64,000 bases of DNA, taken from assembly GCA_963681505.1 (NCBI GenBank), contig OY811971.1, positions 20,765,250 through 20,829,249 of the forward strand. Reading direction: 5' to 3'. The DNA is from Eunapius fragilis. Lineage: Eukaryota; Porifera; Demospongiae; Spongillida; Spongillidae. The translations under genes and the position numbers were made by a program. Below the pieces are notes generated by a model that had not been told where the DNA came from, searched no databases, and saw only the letters and a program-made list of their open reading frames with translations. Shown piece after piece: positions 45,516 through 55,605 of the stretch. Every line of letters starts with the position of its first letter. Position 1 is the first letter of the stretch.

Positions 45516-47382
45516 AGGGCGTCGGAAGGTAAAATACATTGGTCTGGCATATAAATAAACAATGAGGTGGGTGGACTCGGAGAAGCCCGCCCACAGCAAC
45601 GGAATGGGGAGCGCTGCAGATGCTTTCCGATCTGGGTCTGGGGGTTCACCCCAGAAATTTTGCCAGTTGTGCATTATTAATGCAAGAAATTTCACTAAAA
45701 TAACTAGCTCGCACGAGGCATTAAGTGCTCGAACTCTGGGTAATGATCACGTGAGAGGTTTCCAATCCATATCACCAGTCTAGTCTTTAACTCTTTGGAC
45801 GCCAAGTGTGTATTCATGCGTACACACACAACCGTTAAGGTGATAGGGTACCCTCCTGGAATTTGAAAAAAAATCATACTAGCTTGTAGCCTGAGAGCAT
45901 CTTAGAGGACCGTATCATTTTGACAGTTATTAGATGAGCAGTAAAAATGGTACAAATATTCTAAGAACAAAACTTTATAATTGGTTTGTTGAAAACTGTA
46001 GTGCTTAAAAATCACCAAATTTGGAGGATAAATATGAAATAATATCTTCTTTCGTTTGGTGCATTCGTTTCGAAACGGAGCAGTAGGTTTGTGCCAAAGC
46101 TTATACTAACCATCGTTTCAGGGTGAACTAATTAGGCTACTCATGGATTACTCATGCTGGGCATTCCAGAACAGCTACTTTATCGTGATTACACGTTCTT
46201 CATTACTTCATTGTCCTTTTGGTGCATCGATAACGTTACTACCCTTTTCCACAAATGTACAGCAATTTTTTACAAAGTTACGCATCCCTGGACGCCATAT
46301 TTGTACCTTGAAATTGAAATGTTATTAATAGATAGATTTTCGGTTTTCGGCTATTTAGAAAAAAGTAACCTATTTTGAAAACAAGGACAAGATATTTTCC
46401 TACACGTACGCTCTTCTTGGTGCTTAGCTCCTATCGTAATAATATGCTCAGCACTTGATCATAAGGTCTGTTGTCCTGAATGTGCAGGAAAAAGAGTTTT
46501 TACCGTTCGTATTTCAAGGTGCTCGTAAAACAAGCGGTGCTAGTGTTTCTGCGCGTTATTGAAATGCTATCAAGGTGGCATATCTTAAACAATAAGGTGG
46601 ATTCTCTCCGAATTATATACGGTACTTGAACAGAACTACCAATTGTTGATGACGTATTTTAATAATTCAGACCCCAAAATACATGGCGGACTCAAACTGC
46701 GCATGCGTGCGCGAATTACAAGATGGCGGATGCCAAAGTTTAAGGCATTGCGCTCGGTTAAATACGTTACTTATCCAAATGATATCAAGGTGGCATATCT
46801 TAAACAATAAGGTGGATCTTACCAACTTTTTTTCCAAAAAAACCACGTTATGGGTACTACTACCTTAATAATACCATTCATGTATAAATTAGATCTTACA
46901 TGCGAAATGTGTTGATCATTCACAATTCCATGATGCATGCAAATGGACTTGTACCATTATTAGTACATGTACAAGGTAACTATGTTCCTTTTTACACCTA
47001 CTAATGAACTCCATTATTCAGATGACTGCATTTTATTTTTTCCCTATTAACAGCTAGGAATGTGTAACTAATTGACCATCACTCGTGCTTAAATTGCCAG
47101 TTCACTTCCCTCTTTTGCCTGGTTCATATCTTGGGCAGTAGCAACAGAAGGTGCCAGTAGGTTGTAATGGACAAACAAAATGTACTTACACTGAGACCAC
47201 AAATGCTCAAACATTTTTATGATTATGAGGTTACATGCGTGCAAGTCAGTATTGTGTGTATGGACAATGGTATTCAAAGTGATTCTATAGTCACAACACA
47301 ACAAAGCAATGCATGGTTGTGTGAACATGCATGTATATATGCAATTGGCGTTCAAACAGTTAAAGTTAATTCGAGCCGATGT
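45516..47382. other. 1.87 kb segment splitting MITE copy 3
   Basis: Lies exactly between the two halves of the MITE. No coding sequence or clear terminal repeats were seen. The joint sequence TTGT occurs at both edges and could be a short target duplication or MITE sequence. It may be an insertion that arrived after the MITE. Confidence 0.45.
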
Positions 47383-47467
47383 TGTTCCCCTCCTTTTTAC
47401 ACCACCTTTCCCTCCAATTCCTATATCTCACCAACTTTCTCATTAGAGAATGTTTTTCTTTACTTGT
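47383..47467. mobile_element. Foldback MITE, family A, copy 3 (right end)
   Basis: Starts TTGTTCCCCTCCTTTTTACA and ends GTTTTTCTTTACTTGT, the expected outer right arm for the copy beginning at 45331. Confidence 0.85.
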
Positions 47468-48117
47468 ATATTTAAATCTGCAAGGTTTATATATAAATAG
47501 ATTCCTATAAATAGATTCCTTCTGATGACAAGCAAAATCTTAAACTTTATCACATCAAGATCTGCCAGAGCCTAATCATGTTATGCAGCAGATTATTATG
47601 TTATACAGCATGAAAATCATTTTCATATTCCTTGTGTTGTGATATTCTCATAGGTGGCTATGAGTAAGAAATATATCCTGTTTGTGATTTTGTGTAGATA
47701 TCTTCAAAGGTTCAATTATCTCATCACCCCAGATGGGGTTGCTGGAGCTGGTTTGCTAATTGCATGTGCGTGCTCTAATTATACGTGGCTGGCTTGCCTA
47801 CAACTTAGTAGTCATTGCTTGGCAATTCTTCAATTTGTGATGCTGTTATTAATAGACCTCATAGTTCATCATTGCTACAAGATGCTGTCATTGCAAAATA
47901 CTTTCATTCATGCTGATAAAATTGCTGTCAAATGCATAATGTATAAATACACTTGAGGTTTAAGGGCAGTAGCTGATATGATTATCAGCTGTAAAGTAAG
48001 AAAGATTATATGGCAATTGCTGCCCTCCACTCCAGCCACCTCGATTTACATACTTTCACCACCTCCTCTATTTCCCTTAGCACACATTTATGTGCTATGA
48101 AACCTTTTTTATTTTAG

Positions 48118-48203
48118 ATGATGAAGACATGGAACGGAGGGCTGAAAGAAAGCCATCTGGACAACCCAAACGTAATCAATCTTCCACTCCCACCACTCCC
48201 TAA
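48118..48203 (+). CDS. Host terminal exon: cytoplasmic tail and stop
   Basis: Acceptor ATTTTAG; the first two bases complete a phase-1 codon. It encodes DEDMERRAERKPSGQPKRNQ followed by a short Ser/Thr/Pro tail and TAA at 48201-48203. With the preceding exons it makes a single-pass receptor-like protein: Ig-like domain, FN3 domain, transmembrane helix, short basic tail of 35-45 residues. No signalling motif is visible in the tail. Confidence 0.75.
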
Positions 48204-48589
48204 GCTCAATCCACTGCCAGGGGGGAATGTACAAATTTATATTGGGGGAGGAGGGGGTTAAAAAAGGAGAGAAAGGAGAGGGTCTAGTGAGTGGTTTTCC
48301 TCTCCCTAAAGGGATCTGTGGCTACGCCCCAGGTGCTTTATAAATGTAGTGCTTTTCAAAGATCCCTCCACTATTTTTAACACATTGTAGGATTTCAGCC
48401 AGACAAAATTTTGAATCTGCACTGCTTTATAATTACACATATGAAAGGTTTAATCGGCATGGTGGACAGACATGATGTTAGACCTGTCAAACTTTCTTCA
48501 GTCATGGTTGAATGTAAGAGGCACAATTCCCTCCATTCCCCCCCCCCCCCCCCCCCCCCCGCCCCCCATGAAATGGGGCCTAATTAATT

Positions 48590-48890
48590 TGTTTGTGGCA
48601 TCAGTTGCTGCATTGATTTGTTCTGTTCGTTAATTTTTTCTTTATCCGTTACGGAGATATCGCTGTGTAATGAGCATGCACGGTTTCCCGCTCGATTCGC
48701 GCCGGTGAATTAAAATCATAGGCGCGAATCCTGCGGGAAACCGTCACTCACTTTGCACAGCTATATCAGATGAAGTACAACTTAACGAACAAGACATATC
48801 GATAGGTACAGGATCCTCTGCGTATCAACCAAATTTGAAGTGAATTGCCGAAAGATATGGCCAGTTTGAACCCCAAGGGTATTGGATGTT
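48590..48890. repeat. Diverged relative of the giant foldback arm, with internal palindrome
   Basis: It shares TATCCGTTACGGAGATAT and, further right, a CCAAATTTGA context with the outer arms of the giant foldback element (near 2820-2920 and 9900-10000). Within it, 48622-48802 is an inverted repeat (TGTTCGTTAA at both ends; GGTTTCCCGC...GCGGGAAACC in the middle). It is probably a member of a wider repeat family. Confidence 0.5.
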
Positions 48891-48937
48891 GCAACACTAA
48901 CACGAAGCCCATCATATAGAAATGGTGTAGTTCAAGT

Positions 48938-49033
48938 GATTACGGGAAGGTTGGTAGGTGATATGAGATGGTGATGTAAAAAGCAAGGGAGCAAGGCTTC
49001 TGATATTGAAAAGGAATAACGAAATAGACCTAC
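48938..49033. mobile_element. Foldback MITE, family A, degenerate piece
   Basis: A fragment with GATGGTGATGTAAAAAGCAA and GGGAGCAAGG, resembling one arm of the family A MITEs. Old and truncated. Confidence 0.5.
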
Positions 49034-49439
49034 ATTAGCAGCATGGGCACTGGTGTTTACGGATGTAGATAATTGGTCGAGTTGGTGGATCATGACGTGT
49101 ACTGTTATTGCGGACATCTTGGTTACATGATGTTAAAATCGTCCGATAACGTCATTGACGATCGACAGGGTTACCGCATTTCTAGGGTCCATTTTATGAG
49201 ATTACATCAAGGTGATATCGGTTAGCGCGCGGCAAAACTTATTTACAGTATACTGTACATCAACACCATAGCTAGGCATCGTTAGGTGTACCGGGCAATT
49301 AAACAGTACAATGTACATCAGAGCCATGGGATAAAGTAAACGATGAATCAACTAGCAGGTAAGGATTTATATTGAACCATTGTTGTGGTTAAGTAAGACT
49401 GTTTAGAACATCTAACAACTCCTCTTTCTACCATCTCAC

Positions 49440-49489
49440 CTGTACCTCTGGCCCCTGCTCGTGCTCATGCTCTTCATGGTGGCCTATAT
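49440..49489 (-). CDS. Candidate small exon of a minus-strand gene (1)
   Basis: 50 bp between a possible acceptor (GGTAAG) and a good donor (GTACAG|GTGAGA). It encodes IGHHEEHEHEQGPEVQ, a highly charged stretch. Supported only by splice motifs and composition. It may be the most downstream visible exon of the gene whose other candidate exons lie at 51.35-53.62 kb. Confidence 0.3.
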
Positions 49490-49721
49490 CTTACCAAATC
49501 TACACAATGAGTTGCTTGTCACTACAGTATCTGAAAACAATACAACAAGTCAAGAACTCATTACATACCATTGTGGTCTGTGACATTTTCAACTAATGCT
49601 GAGCGCAATTGATTGGAAATATTTACATGAATGCAATCATGTTATGGTGAGCTGTGCAAGTTCCTACCAGGGGTGCGCTACCCGAGGCCCAGTGTTGGTG
49701 AGGCTACGTCTCACCTACACA

Positions 49722-50632
49722 TGGTCCTACTGTACACACCACTGTGCATATGGTCCTACTGTACACACCACTGCACATGGTCCTACTGTACACACCACTG
49801 TACACATGGTCCTACTGTACACACCACTGTACACATGGTCCTACTGTACACACCATTGTACACATGGTTCTACCGTACACACCACTGAACACATGGTCCT
49901 ACTGTACACACCATTGTACACATGGTTCTACTGTACACACCATTGTACGCATGGTCCTACTGTACACACCACTGCACATGGTCCTACTGTACACACCATT
50001 GTACGCATGGTCCTACTGTACACACCACTGTACACATGGTCCTACTGTACACACCATTGTACACATGGTCCTACCGTACACACCACTGTACATATGGTCC
50101 TACTGTACACACCACTGTGCACATGGTCCTACTGTACACACCACTGTGCTCATGGTCCTACTGAACACACCACTGTACACATGGTCACCACTGTACATAT
50201 GGTCCTACTGTACACACCACTGTACACATGGTCCTACCGTACACACCACTGTACACATGGTCCTACTGTACACACCATTGTACACATGGTCCTATTGTAC
50301 ACACCACTGCACATGGTCCTACTGTACACACCACTGTACACATGGTCCTACGTACTGTACACACCACTGTACACATGGTCCTACTGTACACACCACTGTA
50401 CACATGGTCCTACTGTACACACCACTGTACACATGTTCATACTGTACATACCATTGTACACATGGTCCTACCGTACACACCACGGTACACATGGTCTACT
50501 GTACATACCACTGTACACATGGTCCTACTGTACACACCACTGTACACATGGTCCTACTGTACACATCACTGTGCACATGGTCCTACTGTACACACCACTG
50601 TACACATGGTCCTACACTGTACGCATGGTCTA
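49722..50632. repeat. 29-bp minisatellite, about 31 copies
   Basis: The unit is about ACACATGGTCCTACTGTACA then CACCACTGT, with a few 26-bp variants and point changes. Because 29 is not a multiple of three and the unit has no stop in any plus-strand frame, overlapping open frames of up to 345 codons appear; they are not genes. Two more units occur at about 50968-51015, beyond a unique stretch. Confidence 0.95.
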
Positions 50633-50836
50633 ATTAGAGCCTGTTTCTGTATGGGTAATCAGCATGCACATGTAGTAGTGGGAGGTTGTACGGCTGAGTA
50701 GCTGAGCTGTTCTGAGACACTAGATGGGAAGAGGAATATGGCAGTTCAACCTGTGGGGTAGTGATTTTGTCTGGGCAAGCACCTGTGCTGAAGTGAGAGA
50801 TTGTATTCATACAGGGACCTATGCTTGCATGCATGA

Positions 50837-50837
<1 letters not shown>

Positions 50838-50887
<50 letters not shown>
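50838..50887. repeat. (TG)n microsatellite
   Basis: About 25 uninterrupted TG units. Confidence 0.95.
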
Positions 50888-50889
<2 letters not shown>

Positions 50890-51015
50890 AGCAAAGATGG
50901 GACAGATGAGGTAGATATGCACTGGTAGACTTCCTGAGATGTACACTGGTAACCACCCATAGCATAGACGTACACACCACTGTACACATGGTCCTACTGT
51001 ACACACCACTGTACA

Positions 51016-51348
51016 AACAAACAAACAAAAATAAAGTAGTTTAATTCTTTCTGTAATGGTGGTTTTCATCATCATAAACCAGTGCAAACATATTTTGAAT
51101 CTACATTTTGTTGTTGCTGGGTGTGATGCATGCTAAAAAGGTAAGTAGTGAAGTGAGGGGACGGGCGTGTAAATGGCATTCTCGCCAGAGGCGACCGGGG
51201 TGACATCACGAACAGTGGGAGGGCGGGACGGGGGGGGGGAGGGGGGGGGGGGCTGAGGAGCTAAGGTAGCCAAGTGTGTATAAAAAGTGAAGTAGTGCAT
51301 TCAAGCACACACATAAGGCCACTCCCCCTTACTACTCACTACATAGAC
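51016..51348. other. Non-coding stretch with G-runs
   Basis: No gene recognised. G-runs near 51230-51252. Confidence 0.5.
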
Positions 51349-51469
51349 CAGGGCGCATCTTCCTCTCGGCTGTGGCGGACAGTCCCTCATAGTCGCCATC
51401 TGTTGGAAAGAAAGATTTATGGGTTCGAACTATATTTTTAAAAAATACTTACCAACATATGTACTTCCT
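51349..51469 (-). CDS. Two candidate small exons of a minus-strand gene (2, 3)
   Basis: Exon 51469-51453 (acceptor TAACAG, donor TTG|GTAAGT) and exon 51399-51349 (acceptor TTCCAACAG, donor CCTG|GTCTAT) flank a 53 bp intron with strong consensus ends. One joint frame reads GSTYVDGDYEGLSATAERKM then RP, which has protein-like character. A second frame across the join is also open. Function unknown. The left edge of the hAT insertion lies 18 bp from the first exon. Confidence 0.4.
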
Positions 51470-51486
51470 CTGTTACCAAGATCAGG

Positions 51487-52447
51487 CAAAGGTGTAGGAA
51501 GGGGGGGGGGGGGGGCTGAGGGGACTATAGCCCCCCCCACTTTTAAATATGTGGGGGCTAAGCCCCCCCACTTTTATTATTGAGTATGAATAATTAATTA
51601 TTGTGGTATATGTACATGTGACACGTGCTTCATGGCGACAAAGCAAAAGATAGTAACGGGCACGTAGTAATAATATCAAGGCCGTAGACAAGGGGGGGCT
51701 TGGGGGGGCTTGAGCCCCCCAAAATTTTCCTTGAGAGAAAATATTAAAATGTTAACCGTATCTCGTATAATTAGAGTATAGTCCACAGCATGGACTCTAT
51801 CTCTGCAGAAAGCATCATCTGAACAATAGAAGACATTTTGCTGAGGTTATCCCTTTCACTTCAGAATTGTCGTGGACTGTAAAACAGGTGTATCAACTAC
51901 TATACTTCGAAAAGAGTTTAGAGCTTTGTGCCATTGCTATGGCCATGCTCTGAACTTAGCTGTTCAAGACGCAGTAAAGGCAAATGTAGTCTTTCGTGAT
52001 ACATTAGACACTATCGAAGAAATGACAAAGCTGATCAAAAAATCTCCGCGGCGGCAAGTGATTTTTGAAAACTAAAGTATATAGCAATAGCATTCGTTGC
52101 TATACCGTATAGAGCCGGGTCAATTTCTGCATTTTATGTTAGGTTTTTGCTAACAACAAATAAGGAAAAGGTTAAAGCGGCGGGGGAGCTTACACTAACA
52201 GTGCTCCCCCAAACCCCCTATCTGGGGGCAGTAGGGGGCACAGGGGGCACGCTCCCTACTGCACGACCCCCAGTTTTTATAGCCCCCCCCCCCCCCCTTC
52301 CCAAACTTTGAAAGTTGTTTACGGCCATGCCGGTTTGTTAGTCTCTCGGGCCATGACGTAATATTACGTCATGGCATAAAATGACCACGCCCACTTTATC
52401 AAGTTCACTTCAGCCCCCCCACTTTTAAATACGTTCCTACGCCTCTG
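51487..52447. mobile_element. hAT-like element, outer (961 bp)
   Basis: The ends are inverted: CAAAGGTGTAGGAA on the left, and CAGAGGCGTAGGAA read inward from the right, each followed by G/C-runs and ACTTTTAAA. No secure 8 bp target duplication (five of eight bases agree). It contains a second nested element. Confidence 0.55.
51677..52328 (+). mobile_element. hAT remnant, inner, with DUF4371-like piece
   Basis: The ends are CAAGGCCGTAGACAA and, from the right, CATGGCCGTAAACAA. The plus-strand frame 51872-52075 encodes ALCHCYGHALNLAVQDAVKA and then DTLDTIEEMTKLIKKSPRRQ, a fragment of the hAT transposase type with the DUF4371 domain (the HCxxHxLNL signature). Most of the transposase is missing, so it is non-autonomous. 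Confidence 0.65.
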
Positions 52448-52513
52448 TGACAAGGGGGACCTCCTCACCCTCCCTACACACACCACCTCCATACACACCC
52501 ACACCACCCTCAC

Positions 52514-52576
52514 CAATCTCTCTCTCTGCTGCGGCCTTGACGTAGTCCCCCTCGTCAATACCCTCCTTGTCGTCGT
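52514..52576 (-). CDS. Candidate small exon of a minus-strand gene (4)
   Basis: 63 bp between acceptor ATCATAG and donor GATTG|GTGAGG, phase 1 to phase 1. It encodes DDDKEGIDEGDYVKAAAERE then I. Acidic and Ala/Glu-rich, probably helical. I considered tetratricopeptide proteins but the evidence is too short to name one. Confidence 0.4.
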
Positions 52577-52611
52577 CTATGATAGGGTTTGCAGCAATCA
52601 ATAAATCTTAC

Positions 52612-52673
52612 TTCAAGAAGGTGTCTTCAGCCTCCCTGTCATGCCCCATGGTACGATGTAGCCTGCCAATCCT
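52612..52673 (-). CDS. Candidate small exon of a minus-strand gene (5)
   Basis: Acceptor TGGAG, donor TTGAA|GTAAGA. It encodes RIGRLHRTMGHDREAEDTFL, reminiscent of one TPR helix pair. The phase at its end does not match the acceptor of the exon at 52514-52576, so either an exon is missing or one boundary is wrong. Confidence 0.35.
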
Positions 52674-52861
52674 CTCCACACCCACATCCCCTCATCATTT
52701 CCTCTCGCCAAGTGATAAAAACAGTTGGTGAGGAGGGGGAGGGGGTGACTTACTGAGTGATTGATTTCAGCTCCAAGGTATTTGATCCGTTTAAAACTCT
52801 GAGAGGTTCATACACTGAAGGACTTTTTCATCGTCCAAGCTGGTGAAGAATGTAACAACAC

Positions 52862-52991
52862 CCATCACTGGTCTGATGTGACCCCACCCATCACTGGTCT
52901 GATGTAACCACACCCATCACTGGTCTGGTGTAACACCACCCATTACTGGTCTGATGTAACCACACCCATCACTGGTCTGATGTAACCACAT
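52862..52991. repeat. 26-bp tandem repeat, five copies
   Basis: The unit ACCCATCACTGGTCTGATGT then AACCAC, with minor variants. Non-coding. Confidence 0.9.
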
Positions 52992-53557
52992 CCACACACA
53001 TACCTTCCCTCACCTTCACCTTCCCTCATATCTTACCTTGCCCTCACCTTCCCTCATATCCTCACCTAGGATTTAACTAAGAGCAGTGATGTACCTTTTC
53101 CCCCAGCTCAAAAGGCCTGGACTATGTCGAGCCAATTTATTTATCAAAATTGAGAAGTTATAGACCTCGTACTCAGTCTCTTTACAACATGGATCGCTCA
53201 TATTTTTCAATGTCGCTGCAAGCTTAGCAGCTCACTGCTGAGTCACAGGTCGTGTACTGGTCATTGATGACCGCAGGGGCGTTTATATGTGACAGGTAGT
53301 ACAGACAGATCAACCTCCATAGTCACCTAACAGGAGGAACTCTCCTAGGTCTCAAGACTAAACAACCAGTCGTGAGAGGAACTATTTGCATGCATTTTAG
53401 GCCCTATGTAGTTGTAATGTATGTGCACTGTTGATATTCACATCCATGTATTTTATTTTCACTACACACCAAACCAGCTTCCACCCCCCAAACCCAAACC
53501 CCATCACCTATTATGTGGTTCTATATATAGCCTCATCCGAGCCAGCCTCACCCTCAC

Positions 53558-53624
53558 CAAGATTCAGATAAAGTCTCTGCAGCATCCATTTCTTCTGTCT
53601 TATCCAGCTTCCTTTTTTTCAACT
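53558..53624 (-). CDS. Candidate exon of a minus-strand gene (6)
   Basis: 67 bp between acceptor GAACTGCAG and donor TCTTG|GTGAGG. It encodes LKKRKLDKTEEMDAAETLSE then S, a charged helical stretch. It is the most upstream of the six candidate exons on this strand. Confidence 0.4.
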
Positions 53625-54335
53625 CTGCAGTTCTGGGGAATCAAATCATGCACAAACTTCCTCTTTAAAGGGTTCTTTATGTGCTCGAATAAAGAATGAA
53701 CATAATCAGGGGACAGCGGGTTGTTGCTCTTTCCCCCTGAAAATATCTTTCCTCGCCCTCACCTTCCCCACATCCTTACCCTCACCTTCACCAGGTTCAG
53801 TCCGCAATGGTTATTACGTTTCAAGAGAGTTCTCACAACCACAGAGAAAAGTTATAAACGTTCAGCCTGGATTTATAGGCTGGTTTAAAAAAAAAAAAAA
53901 CCCATCCTGGAATGGAGCAAAAACCATCCTGGGATTGAGCGTCCAGGGTAAGAATAGATATGGTTCTACCCTGGTTCTGTCGAACAAAAAACCATGTTGA
54001 GGTAATAATTATTTCATACTTCAAATATAATTATACTCATTTGCTAGAAATATCAACATTATGTTGTGAATGAAATATACAACAAAAAGTCACGAAAATC
54101 GAGCCACGAGGGCTCGGGCATTTTGCCGCATCAAAACAGTGCCGAGGCGACAATACATCGCATTTAGCGTTTCGGAGTTGGATGAGTGGGTAGATGGCCA
54201 AGCGCCTAGCAATTCTTGATAAGGCGACACCAAGTTGATTTCATGTTTCTCGGACGCGGCGGGTCATTTGAAATGAAGTACAAGAAAAAAATATAAATGT
54301 TATTCATATTAGGGGTGTGTCATCTATAATTATCG

Positions 54336-54690
54336 GAAGTTTCGTTAGAAACTTCCATATAGGATTTGACCCCGACTATGAATGTCATTAAAAAAACGCG
54401 ACCCGTCTGTAACAACACTCCCGACGATCGGATCGTGTAGCTTGTTTTAGCAATCGATCTAGAAGTCAAAAATGAGTAGTTTCGTTTTTGTTTCATGTCG
54501 CTGAACCGCGTGGTTGTTGAGAACAAGAGTGTACTGCCCGTCCTCGTACCCAGTCTCGGAACAAGGGGCGGGTCGTCTTCTCATTCTTATTCTTCTTCTC
54601 CTTCTTCTTGGCAACGCATAACTCAGGACAGGAACATTTCTAAGCGATGAAAATTTCACCAATAGCTTCAGAATCGGCTGGAGGACTCGC
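54336..54690 (+). repeat. Dispersed repeat with terminal hairpin, copy 2
   Basis: Aligns with 31496-31835. It begins with GGAAGTTTC, loop GTTA, GAAACTTCC, then ATATAGGATTTGACCCC and AATGTCATTAAAAAAACGC. The tail contains CTTCAGAATCGGCTGGAGGA, matching CTTTAGAATCTCCTAGAAGG in copy 1. Confidence 0.6.
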
Positions 54691-54745
54691 TTTTATATAA
54701 TATAATACTTTGATAAACAATCGACTATCAGCCTCCTATGTCTTG

Positions 54746-54888
54746 TTAGTCTCGTACCCAGACCGTCTATGACGTAAGCGATTATCGCTGTAAACAGTAT
54801 AATCACTACGTCCATACGTATGGACGTAGTGATTATACTGTTTACAGCGATAATCGCTTACGTCATGGACGGTCTGGGTACGAGACTA
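54746..54888. mobile_element. Palindromic MITE with 9-bp target duplication
   Basis: About 143 bp, a near-perfect palindrome centred on CCATACGTATGG, with tips TAGTCTCGTACCCAGACC. It is flanked on both sides by ATGTCTTGT (54737-54745 and 54889-54897). A 9-bp duplication points to the Mutator-like superfamily. One arm mismatch was seen, so it is young. Similar tips occur near 32490 and 58929. Confidence 0.85.
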
Positions 54889-54930
54889 ATGTCTTGTATA
54901 ATTAAATGGGTATGAAAAAAAATAAAGAAA

Positions 54931-55216
54931 ACAAGTAAATAAAAACATTCTCTACGAGAAAGTTGGTGGGATATAGGATTTGATTATGACATTGGTGGTG
55001 TAAAAAGCAAGGAAACAAGGTCTTATCAGAAGGGAAAATGTCATAGTCCTATATTTAGCACACAAACAACACATGCCCTAGAAATGTGCTAAATATAGGA
55101 CTATGACATTTTCCCTTCTGATAAGACCTTGTTTCCTTGCTTTTTACACCACCAATGTCATAATCAAATCCTATATCCCACCAACTTTCTCGTAGAGAAT
55201 GTTTTTATTTACTTGT
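54931..55216. mobile_element. Foldback MITE, family A, copy 4
   Basis: 286 bp almost perfect hairpin. Tips ACAAGTAAATAAAAACATTC, shared GGTGGTGTAAAAAG and CCTATATTTAGCAC blocks, and a private middle segment (including GATAAGACCTTG) that is nevertheless fully palindromic. Confidence 0.93.
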
Positions 55217-55605
55217 TATACATACGTATACGCAGTGAACCAAGCACTGCGCACGCCGCTATTGTTGATGCACACAATATTGCCACTTCAATTGTTAGAA
55301 GTTTTCTGTTCTAATACAGTGACTGTATACTTGGCTGCAGCCTTTGTCTACTGAGTATCGTCAGTATGTCCTCGTTCTTATGGATCAGTGTTGTAGTGAA
55401 ATGTGGTGGTATTATTTTCATTCCACGAAAAGTTTTGCAGTGCTCATTTGCCATGCATAGTAATCTTTGCATGCGCAAGCGTTGTATAGTACGCATGCGC
55501 TTGCGGATTGTTTAATATCATATTCACACATGTAATTAGTATTCATTTAACTTTTTTTTTTTTTCCCGGCGACCGGGTCACTTTTTTTGGTCCAACTGTC
55601 CGAGA

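Larger units (their letters stand above)
45193..48117 (+). other. Intron with a split MITE
   Basis: 2.9 kb. Contains the two halves of a family A MITE (45331-45515 and 47383-47467) separated by 1.87 kb. A 37 bp sequence (beginning ATCAAGGTGGCATATCTTAA) occurs twice, at about 46567 and 46782. No exon recognised. Confidence 0.65.
48204..49439. other. Intergenic stretch with repeats
   Basis: No gene. It holds a C-run near 48539-48562, the inverted repeat at 48622-48802, and a degenerate MITE piece at 48938-49033. Confidence 0.6.

Noticed and set aside
47654-47956. A 100-codon hydrophobic frame in the last intron of the receptor gene
   Set aside because: No splice signals in phase 1, no domain, and AT-rich composition alone yields hydrophobic codons.
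49722-50632. CRISPR-like array
   Set aside because: Units are contiguous 29-mers with no unique spacers, in an animal-type genome.
49596-50701. A 345-codon His/Tyr/Thr-rich protein
   Set aside because: Translation of a 29-bp minisatellite whose unit has no plus-strand stops; overlapping frames are equally open.
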